Shown in pieces: positions 1-11,219 of a stretch of DNA of 64,000 bases. Each line of letters opens with the position of its first letter. Position 1 is the stretch's first letter. Below the pieces are notes generated by a model. It was not told the origin of the DNA and did not search any database. It saw only the letters and a program-made list of their open reading frames with translations. Origin of the DNA: Celeribacter sp. PS-C1 (GTDB taxonomy: Bacteria; Pseudomonadota; Alphaproteobacteria; Rhodobacterales; Rhodobacteraceae); NCBI RefSeq assembly GCF_019429625.1, contig NZ_JAHXRW010000003.1, forward strand, positions 124,001 through 188,000. Reading direction: 5' to 3'. A program made the position numbers and the translations under genes.

Positions 1-243
1 ATCGGCCTCGTCAAGATAGCGTGCGACCTCTTCCGTTGTCAGGTAGGTCAGCGCATCATTGGTGGGCGAGCTTTCGATATAGCAGTTCACGCAAGTGATG
101 TTACAGAGCGTCCCGGTGTTGAACCAAAGCGTCTCCATCCGCTCCAAAGCGACCTTCGCCCTGGCCTCGCCATTGGCGGTGAACTCCGGATCGACAAATT
201 TGCCTTCGTTGGCGGCAAAATGTGGAAGGCTTTGATCTTTCAT
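1..243 (-). CDS. Radical SAM domain protein, N-terminal part only
   Basis: The frame reads leftward from an ATG at 243 and leaves the window at base 1, so only the first 81 residues are seen. They contain CNITCVNC, a CX3CX2C cluster that in radical SAM enzymes holds the [4Fe-4S] cluster which cleaves S-adenosylmethionine. The motif begins near residue 47, a normal place for this fold. The substrate cannot be told from this fragment. The gene is divergent from zwf, and the two share the 273-base region 244-516. No strong ribosome binding site is seen before the ATG, so an upstream start is possible. Confidence 0.75.
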   Translation of the reverse strand, partial: MKDQSLPHFAANEGKFVDPEFTANGEARAKVALERMETLWFNTGTLCNITCVNCYIESSPTNDALTYLTTEEVARYLDEAD

Positions 244-392
244 CGCAAATGTCCCGCGCAATTTGCGGTAATCTACTGGTTGGGGAACGTTGTGAAAAGG
301 CCTCACTCCGGCGCCCGCGGCTTTGTGATTGTGAAATTGTCCAACTCGAGACTTGAGAGGTGCACGGGCAATGCTAGACTTCTCGGAGACTG

Positions 393-433
393 AGCGCTAA
401 GAGGTAAGCGTTAGCGCTAACCATCAAAGCGCT
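393..433. promoter_or_regulatory. Cluster of AGCGCT palindromes upstream of zwf
   Basis: AGCGCT occurs at 393-398, 413-418 and 428-433. The middle copy lies in the perfect 12-base palindrome GTTAGCGCTAAC (410-421). The first two copies are 20 bp apart centre to centre, about two helical turns. A palindrome with a central CG is the usual form of a LacI-family operator, and such regulators often control sugar genes in alphaproteobacteria. Control of zwf-pgl is inferred from position. No regulator gene is visible nearby. Confidence 0.5.
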
Positions 434-516
434 GTGGATCGCAAAAGCTCGCGGCTTCAAGCAAGGTTCGGACACGCCTACGGGCAGAACTGGCAAAGAC
501 GAAAAGGAACACAGAC

Positions 517-1971
517 ATGGTCTCACGCGTCATTCCGGTCGATGATTTCGATCTGGTGATTTTCGGCGGCACGGGGGATCTGGCACGACGCAAGATCCTT
601 CCGGGGCTCTACCGGCGGTTCTGTTCTGGTCAGATGCCTGAGACGGCGCGGATCATCGGGGCTGCGCGCTCCGATCATGATGCCGATGAATTTCGCCAAA
701 TGGTGCGTGAGGCGATCCTTGAATTTTCGTCGAAGAACACCTGCGACGAGGGGCAGATTGGCGCGTTTTTGAAACGGCTTGACTATGTGCAAGTCGATGC
801 GCGTGGTGAAGGCGGCTGGAACGATCTTAAAGGCATGATGCGACCGGACGTCATCAAGGCCTACTATTTCTCCGTCGCGCCCTCGCTCTTTGGCGACATC
901 GCGGAGCGACTGATGAGCTATGGCATCGCCGATGAGGCGGCGCGTATCGTGGTTGAGAAACCCTTTGGCCGTGATCTGCAAACGGCCAAGGCGCTCAATC
1001 GATCCCTCGCGCAACACTTCGACGAGACACAGATTTATCGCATCGACCACTATCTGGGCAAAGAGACAGTTCAGAACCTGATGGCGGTGCGGTTCGGCAA
1101 TATCCTCTTCGAGCCTTTGTGGAATTCGCAATATGTCGACCACATCCAGATCACGGTGGCGGAGACCGTCGGCGTCGGCGGGCGAGGCGAATATTACGAC
1201 CGCTCGGGCGCGATGCGTGACATGGTGCAGAACCACCTGATGCAGCTCTTGTGCCTGATCGCGATGGAGCCGCCGTCGCGGTTTGATCCGGACGCGGTGC
1301 GCGACGAAAAGCTGAAAGTGATCCGGGCTTTGGAGCCGATTGATCACCATCACATTGTGCGCGGCCAATATGACGCCACGGATGATCAGCCGTCCTATCG
1401 CGAGGATGCGGGCGATCCGCGCTCGCGCACCGAAAGTTTCATCGCTCTGCGCTGTATGATTTCCAACTGGCGGTGGGCGGGCACGCCGTTCTACCTGCGC
1501 ACCGGCAAGAAGCTCAAGGCACGCACGTCCGAGATCGCGGTGATGTTCAAGGATGCGCCGCATTCGATCTTTGGCGAAGAGGCCGGGCGGCACGCAAACG
1601 TGCTCTCGATCCGGTTGCAGCCGAACGAGGGGATGACTCTTAAGGTCACGATCAAAGAACCCGGACCGGGCGGGATGCGCCTGATCGACGTGCCTCTTGA
1701 CATGTCTTTCGCTGAGGCTCTGGGCGACGATGCCGAAGAGATTACAGATGCTTACGAGCGTTTGATCATGGATGTGATCCGCGGCAACCAGACGCTCTTC
1801 ATGCGCGGCGACGAGGTCGAAGCGGCTTGGGCATGGACCGATCCGCTGATCCAAGGCTGGGAGGCACGCGGCGATGTGCCGAAGCCCTATGACGCCTATT
1901 CCTCAGGCCCCGAGGAGGCAGCGATCATGTTGCACCGCGAAGGGCGTCGCTGGCGGGAGATTAAAGAATGA
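517..1971 (+). CDS. zwf: Glucose-6-phosphate 1-dehydrogenase
   Basis: This cytoplasmic enzyme oxidises glucose 6-phosphate to 6-phosphogluconolactone with NAD(P)+, the entry to the Entner-Doudoroff and oxidative pentose phosphate routes. The 484 residues match the family length. The Rossmann motif GGTGDLA is at residues 17-23, and the signature RIDHYLGKE with the substrate-binding Lys and His is at about 175-183. The C-terminal half has the family's EPxGPGG-like segment and ends normally. The stop overlaps the pgl start in ATGA (1968-1971), which suggests translational coupling. A palindrome cluster lies about 100 bases upstream. Confidence 0.97.
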   Translation: MVSRVIPVDDFDLVIFGGTGDLARRKILPGLYRRFCSGQMPETARIIGAARSDHDADEFRQMVREAILEFSSKNTCDEGQIGAFLKRLDYVQVDARGEGGWNDLKGMMRPDVIKAYYFSVAPSLFGDIAERLMSYGIADEAARIVVEKPFGRDLQTAKALNRSLAQHFDETQIYRIDHYLGKETVQNLMAVRFGNILFEPLWNSQYVDHIQITVAETVGVGGRGEYYDRSGAMRDMVQNHLMQLLCLIAMEPPSRFDPDAVRDEKLKVIRALEPIDHHHIVRGQYDATDDQPSYREDAGDPRSRTESFIALRCMISNWRWAGTPFYLRTGKKLKARTSEIAVMFKDAPHSIFGEEAGRHANVLSIRLQPNEGMTLKVTIKEPGPGGMRLIDVPLDMSFAEALGDDAEEITDAYERLIMDVIRGNQTLFMRGDEVEAAWAWTDPLIQGWEARGDVPKPYDAYSSGPEEAAIMLHREGRRWREIKE

Positions 1972-2639
1972 ACTTTCTCGAATATCCAGACCGCGATGTG
2001 ATGCTTTTAGATCTCGCGAATAAGATCGCAGGCGAACTGCGTATGGCTTTGGAGGCGCAGGAGCGGGTGAGCTTTTGCGTTCCCGGCGGCACCACGCCCG
2101 GGCCAGTTTTCGATACGCTATCGGCCGTGTCGCTCGACTGGGATCGGGTGGATGTGTTGTTGAATGACGAACGCTGGGTGCCGGAAAACTCCGAGCGATC
2201 CAATACCGCTCTGTTGAAACGCCGCTTGCTGGTCGGGAAGGCCGCTGACGCGCATCTCGTGCCGCTTTACCGCGATGTGCCGACGCCCGAAGAGGGGTTG
2301 GAGGCGCTGATGCCTGCGATTGAAGCGGCTTTGCCGCTCAATGTGCTTTTGCTCGGTATGGGCGCTGATATGCATACGGCGAGTCTGTTCCCCGGCGCGG
2401 ATCAGTTGGAGTTGGGCCTCTCGGACGCGGCGCCGACGCTTTTGGCGATGCGCGCGCCCGGCGCCCCTGAACCCCGGATCACACTCTCGGCCAAGGCACT
2501 GAAATCCGCGATCTCGACCCATATCCTGATCACAGGCGCCGAAAAACGTGCCGCTCTGGAACGTGCGCAGAGTCTCGATGAAATGGAGGCCCCGGTGCGC
2601 GCCGTGCTGTCGCAAGCGACTGTGCATTGGGCAGAGTGA
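1968..2639 (+). CDS. pgl: 6-phosphogluconolactonase
   Basis: The 223-residue product hydrolyses 6-phosphogluconolactone, the product of Zwf, to 6-phosphogluconate. It has the DevB/Pgl motifs NDERWVP at about residues 66-72 and LGMGADMHTASLFPG at about 128-142; the family norm is DGHTASLFP, so this copy has Met for Gly. The 4-base overlap with zwf, and pgi just downstream, make the pathway assignment firm. Translation probably depends on ribosomes finishing zwf. Confidence 0.95.
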   Translation: MNFLEYPDRDVMLLDLANKIAGELRMALEAQERVSFCVPGGTTPGPVFDTLSAVSLDWDRVDVLLNDERWVPENSERSNTALLKRRLLVGKAADAHLVPLYRDVPTPEEGLEALMPAIEAALPLNVLLLGMGADMHTASLFPGADQLELGLSDAAPTLLAMRAPGAPEPRITLSAKALKSAISTHILITGAEKRAALERAQSLDEMEAPVRAVLSQATVHWAE

Positions 2640-2658
2640 CATCCGGGGCGCAAAATAC

Positions 2659-2722
2659 CCTGACGCTGTCAGGTTAAAACGTGACGCCTTAGTGAGACTG
2701 TAATACTTTCGCGTTAAGCGAA
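2659..2722 (+). other. Two small hairpins between pgl and pgi
   Basis: The 128-base gap between pgl and pgi holds CCTGAC-GCT-GTCAGG (2659-2673) and TTCGC-GTTAA-GCGAA (2708-2722). Neither is followed by a run of T, so these are not classic terminators. They could be RNA processing or stability elements that set pgi expression apart from zwf-pgl. This function is inferred from position only. Confidence 0.35.
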
Positions 2723-2767
2723 GAGCTGCAATGACATCGGGTCCGCATGACCCAAGAAGGAGACGAC

Positions 2768-4384
<1,617 letters not shown>

Positions 4385-4445
4385 TTTTGGCGGCACCCTC
4401 CTTTCGTGGTATGCTTTCACATGCTGCCATGGGGAGGGTGTAGCT

Positions 4446-5381
4446 ATGAAAGTTGCTGTTGTCCAAGAAGCGCCAATCTATCTCAACAAAGAAAAGTCCC
4501 TGAACAAGGCGGTCACCCTGATCGAACAGGCGGCCGCACAAGACTGTCATCTTATCGTGTTTCCGGAAACCTGGCTGCCAGGTTACCCGACATTCGTCTG
4601 GCGTTTGCCGCCTGGTGCCGGAATGTCGAAAACGGATGAATTGTTTGCCTTATCACAGGCCAATTCCATCGACCTGAGCCGCGATGATCTGGCACCAATC
4701 AAGACGGCCGCCCATGACAACGATATGGTCGTGGTTATGGGGCATCAGGAAATCGATGGCACCTTGAGCGGCAGTACGCTTTTCAACAGTGTCGCAATCA
4801 TTGATGCAGACGGCAAGCTCTTGAACAACCATCGCAAACTGATGCCGACAAATCCGGAACGTATGGTTTGGGGATTTGGAGATGGCTCGACTTTGAAGGT
4901 CGTGCCGACCGCCGTCGGACGAGTTGGGGCTTTGATCTGCTGGGAGAATTACATGCCTCTGGCGCGCTTCACGCTCTATGCACAGTATATCGACATCTAT
5001 TGCGCCCCGACCTGGGACAATGGCGCAACATGGCTCGCGACGATGCAGCATATCGCCCGCGAGGGTGGCTGTTGGGTGATCGGATGCGCCACGGCGCTGG
5101 AGGCCTCCGACATTCCGGATGACGTCCCTTATCGGGATGAAATATTCCCGGATCCTGAGGAATGGATCAATCCGGGCGATGCGATCATGTATCGCCCGTT
5201 CGGTGGGGCTGTCGCCGGTCCCATGCACCGGGAAAAGGGGCTGCTCATTTCCGACTTTTTCCCCGAAGAGGCCCGCGCCTCACGGAGAAAATTCGATGTA
5301 TCTGGGCATTACGCGCGACCGGATGTGTTCACGCTGCACGTAAACCAAAAGCCGCAACGACCTGTTTCTTTTGACAGTTAG
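4446..5381 (+). CDS. Nitrilase-family carbon-nitrogen hydrolase
   Basis: The 311-residue protein belongs to the nitrilase branch that converts organic nitriles to carboxylic acid and ammonia. The catalytic triad is complete: Glu41 in FPETWLPGYP, Lys131 in HRKLMPT, and Cys165 in ALICWENYMPLAR, the diagnostic nitrilase block. A GGGGAGGG ribosome site precedes the ATG. It stands alone, 61 bases after pgi, and nothing nearby points to its natural substrate. A related cyanide or aliphatic amide hydrolase is possible, but the CWENYMPLAR form favours a true nitrilase. Confidence 0.88.
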   Translation: MKVAVVQEAPIYLNKEKSLNKAVTLIEQAAAQDCHLIVFPETWLPGYPTFVWRLPPGAGMSKTDELFALSQANSIDLSRDDLAPIKTAAHDNDMVVVMGHQEIDGTLSGSTLFNSVAIIDADGKLLNNHRKLMPTNPERMVWGFGDGSTLKVVPTAVGRVGALICWENYMPLARFTLYAQYIDIYCAPTWDNGATWLATMQHIAREGGCWVIGCATALEASDIPDDVPYRDEIFPDPEEWINPGDAIMYRPFGGAVAGPMHREKGLLISDFFPEEARASRRKFDVSGHYARPDVFTLHVNQKPQRPVSFDS

Positions 5382-5396
5382 AGATTCACGGACGGA

Positions 5397-5690
5397 TCAC
5401 CCAAAGAGTGCGCCGAATTTCATCGCGGTTTTCGCGTCGCCTGCGATCTTGAGCTTGCCGAACATCGCGGCTTTCATCGGGTTCAACTCGCCTTTGAGGA
5501 TTTTCTCAAACGTCGGCTGATCCGCAATGATCGCACAATCGGCGCGTTCGTCGGAAATTTCCGCTTTGTCGCCCGAAATGATCAGATTGCCGATCTCTTT
5601 GATCCTGAGCGAGACGGATTTCTCGAAGTTCTCGCCTTTGAGACGCTCCAAAAGCGCGGCCTTTGCAGTGTCCAGAAAGTCTGTCGTCAT
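5397..5690 (-). CDS. SCP2 sterol-transfer-like small protein
   Basis: This 97-residue protein has the shape of a stand-alone SCP2 domain: an N-terminal helix, a charged region with VSLRIKEIGNLIISGDKAEIS, and the C-terminal GELNPMKAAMFGKLKIAGD, typical of SCP2-like lipid carriers. Such proteins bind fatty acyl chains or other lipids in the cytosol. The start at 5690 is chosen because GGGAGG lies just before it; an open frame continues to 5759 without a ribosome site. It is convergent with the nitrilase gene, and its partner is unknown. Confidence 0.75.
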   Translation of the reverse strand: MTTDFLDTAKAALLERLKGENFEKSVSLRIKEIGNLIISGDKAEISDERADCAIIADQPTFEKILKGELNPMKAAMFGKLKIAGDAKTAMKFGALFG

Positions 5691-5801
5691 GTTGCGTCCT
5701 CCCTCTGACTTCAGCCGTAGCGGGCAAAGGCACGCGCGCATAGCGAAACCCTGCGTCACGAACGTGCGGAGCGGTCATATGCAATTTAGGGAGAAACGTC
5801 T

Positions 5802-5875
5802 TGGAGCGGGTAACGGGAATCGAACCCGTAACTAAAGCTTGGGAAGCTGCCGTGATACCTTTTCACCATACCCGC
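5802..5875 (-). tRNA. tRNA-Gly, anticodon CCC
   Basis: On the minus strand the gene reads GCGGGTA at the 5' end and TACCCGC at the 3' end, giving a perfect 7-bp acceptor stem. The T arm carries GGTTCGATTCC and the anticodon loop is TTCCCAA, so the anticodon is CCC. T73 is followed by an encoded CCA (5802-5804). The D arm has AAAGGTATCAC. It reads GGG codons. Confidence 0.95.
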
Positions 5876-5885
5876 GGTGACGGTT

Positions 5886-5914
5886 TACCTAAGCAAAGCG
5901 GTGAGGCCGGTCAA
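5886..5914 (-). promoter_or_regulatory. Promoter of tRNA-Gly
   Basis: On the minus strand TTGACC (5909-5914) and TAGGTA (5886-5891) are separated by exactly 17 bases. The tRNA 5' end is 10 bases after the -10 box, as expected for a vegetative sigma-70-type promoter. Confidence 0.75.
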
Positions 5915-5938
5915 GTGGATTTGCGGCGCCCAATGATG

Positions 5939-5968
5939 AAAAAGGGCCATCCCCGAAAGGACGGCCCT
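5939..5968 (-). terminator. Terminator after the fasciclin gene
   Basis: AGGGCC-A-TCC pairs with GGA-C-GGCCCT around a short loop. On the minus strand the helix is followed by five T residues. It lies 65 bases past the stop of the fasciclin gene, so that transcript ends before the tRNA promoter. Confidence 0.8.
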
Positions 5969-6032
5969 CATGCTCAGGATTTGGACCACACCTGAGACTT
6001 ATTGCTTTCCAAAGCGGGTGTTAGAACTCGCC

Positions 6033-6662
6033 TTAGGAGACGGGCATCAGCACGCCATCAACGAAATACATCACGCCGTTGGACTGTTCGATATCCTTCG
6101 CGAGCGTGGTCACGATGTTGCCCGCTGCGTCACGCAGGACCAGCTCTTCGCCAGTGCCTTTTTCCACACGGATCGGGTCGCCGGAGACGGTCGTCAGGGT
6201 CACGGTGTTGTTGTCGTAATCGACCTGAACATTGGCCGGGATTGCGACCGCTTCAGACGTATCGTCGGAGACCAGAAGGTCATCGATCATCTGCGGCGTG
6301 AATTCGCCTTCGATCAGGTGGGCATTGATCACGTCCTGAAGCATCTCACGGTTTTCCGGTTTCAGGAGCTCTTCAACAGCGCCCTGCGGAAGCGCGTCAA
6401 AGGCCTCATTGGTCGGTGCGAAGAGCGTGTAAGGACCTTCCCCCATCAGCTCATCGGCCAGACCGGCAGCCTGCACTGCGGCGATCAGAGTGGTCAGGTT
6501 CTGCACCTTCATGGCGTTGTCCGCGATGGTGGCATTCTCGTCGAGAGCCTGTTCATTGATGATTTCCGCACCGTTCACGGCCTCTTGGGCGAATGACGCC
6601 ATCGGGGCAGCGGCGATGAGAGCAGCGGTGGAGAGGGCGAGAAGTTTACCATGGGTTTTCAT
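6033..6662 (-). CDS. Secreted fasciclin (FAS1) domain protein
   Basis: The 209-residue product begins with a Sec signal peptide, with likely cleavage after ASFA near residue 25. One FAS1 domain follows, with the H1 box YTLFAPTNEAFDALP and the H2-like end GVMYFVDGVLMP. FAS1 domains act in adhesion and matrix contact in the periplasm or outside the cell. The gene is monocistronic: its own terminator lies at 5939-5968, and 181 bases in which I see nothing else separate it from rluE. The ligand is unknown. Confidence 0.9.
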   Translation of the reverse strand: MKTHGKLLALSTAALIAAAPMASFAQEAVNGAEIINEQALDENATIADNAMKVQNLTTLIAAVQAAGLADELMGEGPYTLFAPTNEAFDALPQGAVEELLKPENREMLQDVINAHLIEGEFTPQMIDDLLVSDDTSEAVAIPANVQVDYDNNTVTLTTVSGDPIRVEKGTGEELVLRDAAGNIVTTLAKDIEQSNGVMYFVDGVLMPVS

Positions 6663-6843
6663 AAGAAAGCTCCAATTCGTTGTTCGTCACATTTGGCACA
6701 AGCGGCGGTCCCGCTGGCCTTCTGGGGGATCAACTCAGGGGCTTTCGGAAAAGTTTCGCGATCTGCGTTCACATGTTTTTCAACATAAGTGTCGGAACTT
6801 TTTGCGAAGTTTTGAAAGTCGACGCGGCCTTGTGATGGCTTGG

Positions 6844-7428
6844 TTATCGCTTCTTTGAGGGCGTCCATGCCATGTTCGGATCCTCATCGCGCCAGGCGCC
6901 ATGCTCCAACCCGTTGAGATGCCACGGCCCGATGGAAAGGCGGATAAGACGCAACGTTGGAAAACCAACGGCGGCAGTCATGCGGCGCACCTGGCGGTTA
7001 CGACCTTCGGAGATGGTCAGTTCCAGCCAGCTGTCAGGCACGGATTTGCGGTAGCGTACCGGCGGCGTGCGTGGCCAGAGCCAATCGGGCTCAGAAACGC
7101 GTTTGGCGCGGGCAGGGCGGGTCATGCCGTCTTTCAACTCTACACCCCGTCTGAGTGCCGCCATGGCCTCCTCACTCAGATCTCCCTCGACCTGTGCTAG
7201 ATAGGTCTTTTCCATCTTGTGGCGGGGGTTCGAAATTCGCGCCTGCAGTTTGCCGTCATCGGTCAAAAGCAAAAGCCCCTCGCTGTCGCGATCGAGCCGA
7301 CCTGCGGGATAAACTTTTGGTACGTTGATGAAATCGGACAAAGTTTGACGCGTTGTGCCTTCGGTTCCCTTGTCGGTGAATTGCGACAAAACGTCGAAAG
7401 GTTTGTTAAGGGCGATCAGTCGCGCCAT
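6844..7428 (-). CDS. rluE: 23S rRNA pseudouridine synthase, RluE type
   Basis: This is a 194-residue RsuA/RluE-family enzyme that turns a uridine of 23S rRNA into pseudouridine. The catalytic motif [17 protein letters not shown] holds the active-site Asp in [12 protein letters not shown] at the N-terminus and [12 protein letters not shown] near the C-terminus are typical, and there is no S4 domain, as in RluE. The frame is open to 7560, but the ATG at 7428 begins the conserved [10 protein letters not shown] sequence, and the upstream residues look non-coding. The E. coli RluE target (U2457) is assumed from family membership. Confidence 0.88.
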   Translation of the reverse strand: MARLIALNKPFDVLSQFTDKGTEGTTRQTLSDFINVPKVYPAGRLDRDSEGLLLLTDDGKLQARISNPRHKMEKTYLAQVEGDLSEEAMAALRRGVELKDGMTRPARAKRVSEPDWLWPRTPPVRYRKSVPDSWLELTISEGRNRQVRRMTAAVGFPTLRLIRLSIGPWHLNGLEHGAWRDEDPNMAWTPSKKR

Positions 7429-7628
7429 GTCGATGTCCTGAGGTTTGAACAGAGAAAATTCGAGCGATGACGCAGGACATAAAAGAAAGACCCAACAAAA
7501 GAAAGGCGGTGTGCTGTCCTGCACAGTGAGTGTCAGAACATTGTGATAATGTGCGGACATCAGAACACTTGCCCGACGCGCGGAACTTCGCTTATGTTGG
7601 GGCTAACTTGATATGGAGGGCGTGACCA

Positions 7629-8741
7629 ATGACGCCCAAGCGTCCCAAAGGTGCGGGCGCGTTCCCGAAAGCGGTCGAGCCTCTCGCACCCAAACCCGCC
7701 GATCCGGCCGAGCTTTATGCCGCGCTGGATCTCGGCACAAACTCGTGCCGCATGCTGATTGCCCAACCCAAGGGCAGCCAGTTTCATGTGGTCGACAGCT
7801 TCTCGAAATCGGTCCAGCTCGGCAGCGGGCTAGAGGCCTCAGGACGGCTATGCCGGTCCTCGATCACGCGGACCATTCAGGCTCTGCGGGTCTGTCGCAA
7901 GAAACTCGAGAAACACGAAGTCAAACACATGCGCCTCGTGGCGACAGAGGCCTGTCGGAGGGCGCGCAACACGCGTGACTTTCTACGCCGAGTACAACGC
8001 GAGACCGGCCTGAAACTTGAGATCATCAAGCCGGAGGAAGAGGCGCGTCTGGCGGTGATCTCTTGTGCGCCGCTGGTCTCGACGAAAACCGAACAGCTTT
8101 TGGTGGTCGACATCGGTGGCGGCTCGACGGAGCTTGTCTGGATCGACCTGACCAATGTGCCGCGCGCCGAGCGTCCGCGGTCTATCATGCGGCTTCACAC
8201 TGGGTTTCAGAATTCCGACAGCCGGTTTCCGCATGCCAAGGTCGTGGACTGGATTTCCGTGCCTCTGGGCGTCGCAACCCTGATGGAGCAATTCTCCGAT
8301 GTAGAAGACGACGCCGCGCGCTTTGCGCTGATGTCTTGGTATTTCGAGGAAAAGCTGGCCGATTTCGCGCCCTATGCCAATGAATCCTGCCGTGAAGGGT
8401 TTCAGATCATCGGTACGTCAGGGACGGTGACCACGGTGGCCGCCTCGCATCTGGGGCTCAAACGCTACGACCGCAACAAAGTTGACGGGTTGCGTATGAC
8501 CTCGGAACAGATTGACCGGGTGATCCGCGATTATCTCGAACTTGGCCCGGAAGGGCGCAAGCGTGATCCTCGCATCGGGCGCGACCGTCAGGAATTGATC
8601 ATGTCCGGATCCGCGATCCTTCAGGCGCTTTTGCGGATTTGGCCGACAGATCGCCTGTCTGTGGCGGATCGGGGCCTGCGCGAAGGACTGCTTTATGCGC
8701 AGATGTCGGCGGATGGCGTGCTCGAAGAAGCCGTTCCGTAG
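7629..8741 (+). CDS. ppx: Ppx/GppA family phosphatase (exopolyphosphatase-like)
   Basis: The 370-residue protein is of the sugar kinase/Hsp70 ATPase superfamily. It has ALDLGTNSCRMLIA (phosphate 1 loop, about residues 32-45), DIGGGSTELVW (phosphate 2 loop) and GTSGTVTT. Such enzymes release phosphate from polyphosphate or from pppGpp. A short, proline-rich N-terminal tail of about 25 residues precedes the domain. GGAGGG lies before the ATG. It has no C-terminal HD domain, as in the short alphaproteobacterial Ppx forms. Whether polyphosphate or pppGpp is the main substrate is not visible. A strong terminator follows. Confidence 0.88.
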   Translation: MTPKRPKGAGAFPKAVEPLAPKPADPAELYAALDLGTNSCRMLIAQPKGSQFHVVDSFSKSVQLGSGLEASGRLCRSSITRTIQALRVCRKKLEKHEVKHMRLVATEACRRARNTRDFLRRVQRETGLKLEIIKPEEEARLAVISCAPLVSTKTEQLLVVDIGGGSTELVWIDLTNVPRAERPRSIMRLHTGFQNSDSRFPHAKVVDWISVPLGVATLMEQFSDVEDDAARFALMSWYFEEKLADFAPYANESCREGFQIIGTSGTVTTVAASHLGLKRYDRNKVDGLRMTSEQIDRVIRDYLELGPEGRKRDPRIGRDRQELIMSGSAILQALLRIWPTDRLSVADRGLREGLLYAQMSADGVLEEAVP

Positions 8742-8765
8742 GATTTTTGCAGGAAATACATAAAC

Positions 8766-8792
8766 AAAAAGCGGGCCTTGGCCCGCTTTTTT
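8766..8792. terminator. Bidirectional terminator between ppx and the SYLF gene
   Basis: AGCGGGCC-TT-GGCCCGCT (8770-8787) is a perfect inverted repeat with A residues before and T residues after, so it can end transcripts from both sides. It lies between two convergent genes. Confidence 0.92.
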
Positions 8793-8815
8793 CATGCAAT
8801 GATTTAATTGCGGAA

Positions 8816-9373
8816 TTAAGGAATGATCCGCGTGTATTTCGTACCCTCGACGGTCGCGCCCGCGATCAGTCCGGCCTGACCAAAGACCACGGCAATCACA
8901 GGCGAGAGCGAGGTCATGGTTTCCGCAGAGAGGTTCTCGCCACGGTTGGAGATCGCATACTCCATATCGGCGCCGGCGGACCAGCCCGGGGAGTTGCGGA
9001 AATCGGCCAATGCTTCGTTGGTCATGAAAAACAACACATGGGCATATTGCTGGGCGCCGATCTGAAGCCCGAATGTGGCCTGCGTGGAGGAATAATAATC
9101 CACCGTCACACCGCCCACGCGCAGAGCGCCACGTCCATAGGAGCCACCGACGCCAAAACCCGCCTTGGTGATCAGCGGCATCACCAGCATACCGACGGAT
9201 TTGTCGCGCAGCGCCTGCGTGCCGGGATAATCGGAGTAGAGGTAGTTCAGCGTGCTATCGACACGTGCATCAATCGTGGCCGCGCCATTCGAGCGCATGG
9301 AGTTGTCGCAGGCGGCCAAAAGACCGGCGCTGCCCAGACCGATCATGAAGGTCCGGCGATTGGAAATCGTCAT
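8816..9373 (-). CDS. SYLF/Ysc84-domain lipoprotein
   Basis: The 185-residue product starts with NRRTFMIGLGSAGLLAAC. The twin arginines suggest Tat export, and LAAC at about residues 18-21 is a lipobox, so it is probably a lipid-anchored envelope protein. The rest fits the SYLF (Ysc84) domain: SVGMLVMPLITKAGFGVGGSYGRGALR, then FGLQIGAQ and a glycine-rich end. Bacterial SYLF proteins bind lipids; their cellular role is poorly known. It is monocistronic and convergent with ppx. Confidence 0.85.
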   Translation of the reverse strand: MTISNRRTFMIGLGSAGLLAACDNSMRSNGAATIDARVDSTLNYLYSDYPGTQALRDKSVGMLVMPLITKAGFGVGGSYGRGALRVGGVTVDYYSSTQATFGLQIGAQQYAHVLFFMTNEALADFRNSPGWSAGADMEYAISNRGENLSAETMTSLSPVIAVVFGQAGLIAGATVEGTKYTRIIP

Positions 9374-9514
9374 AAGGGTATCCCTTTACTGCTTTGCCTC
9401 AGGAGGGCTCTGAACGGCCCGATTGCGAATACTATAACCGCAATCTTTCGCCTATGTCATCGGCAAAACACCACCTATGGTGTGCTTCGGTGAGGTTTTG
9501 CCGATCTGTAGCCG

Positions 9515-10522
<1,008 letters not shown>

Positions 10523-10687
10523 TCAGGTTGCGATATTTCCTTTGAGGTGGCATGGATTTTCCGGCGCTTCAAGGGTAGGAATCGGAGATCGGCGCCTCCA
10601 ACCGGTTCAAAAGGTGGGGAGCGCCCTCGCTATGCCGCGACATATGCGCGCCACGATACAGATAACACGACAGAAAAGAGCAGAGCT

Positions 10688-11215
10688 TTGGACATCTACG
10701 CAACCCTCTTCGAAGTGATCGACATGCGGTCCTTTTCGAATATGTGGTATTGGATCGCCTTGGCGGTGCTTTGGTCCACGGCCTCACATTTTGTGCTCGG
10801 TGTGCCCTTCGATCTGGCGCTCAAGGCCAAGCGTCAGGGCGGCGACAGGATGCGCGATCTCGAAGATCTCGTACGGATCAACTGCGGGCGCCTGTCGAAT
10901 ATCGCCGAAGTGTCCGGTCTCGTACTGACCGCTCTGGGGGGCGCGTTGATCTCTATTCTCGCGATCACGGGATTTGGATACGGCGTGCAATTTTCTCAGG
11001 CTGTCTTTCTAATGGCTTTTCCGATGACCTTTGTTGGCGCACTTAACATTCGCACCGCGCAAAAGATCATTGCGGCAGAAACCAAGGGCGAGGCGCTGGT
11101 CGCCGAATTGCGCCAACATCGTTTCTACGTCCAGCTGATCGGCATGTTTTCGATCTTCGTGACCGCCATGTGGGGCATGTATCAGAACATTGCCACCGGG
11201 CCTTTGGGGGGCTGA
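10688..11215 (+). CDS. Conserved membrane protein of unknown function
   Basis: The product has about four membrane segments (around WYWIALAVLWSTASH, LVLTALGGALISILAI, AVFLMAFPMTFVGAL and IGMFSIFVTAMWGMY) and a charged cytoplasmic stretch with KAKRQGGDRMRDLEDL. I set the start at a TTG at 10688 (175 residues), since conserved-looking sequence begins at DIYATLFEVIDMRSF. An ATG at 10547 in the same frame adds 47 residues that look non-coding, and ATG 10724 is a shorter option. I recall similar roseobacter proteins labelled 'component of SufBCD complex', but nothing here supports that role. It ends 4 bases before mfd. Confidence 0.65.
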   Translation: MDIYATLFEVIDMRSFSNMWYWIALAVLWSTASHFVLGVPFDLALKAKRQGGDRMRDLEDLVRINCGRLSNIAEVSGLVLTALGGALISILAITGFGYGVQFSQAVFLMAFPMTFVGALNIRTAQKIIAAETKGEALVAELRQHRFYVQLIGMFSIFVTAMWGMYQNIATGPLGG

Positions 11216-11219
11216 ACCC

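Noticed and set aside
523-1854. Very long minus-strand open frame opposite zwf
   Set aside because: It is an antisense shadow of a certain gene, caused by high GC and codon bias. The same holds for frames opposite pgi, livJ and others.
6659-6868. 69-codon minus-strand frame after rluE
   Set aside because: It begins inside rluE, has no convincing ribosome site and resembles no family I know. The gap 6663-6843 is better seen as promoter DNA.
10547-10687. N-terminal extension of the membrane protein upstream of mfd
   Set aside because: The 47 added residues are basic and low-quality, and the conserved-looking sequence begins after them.
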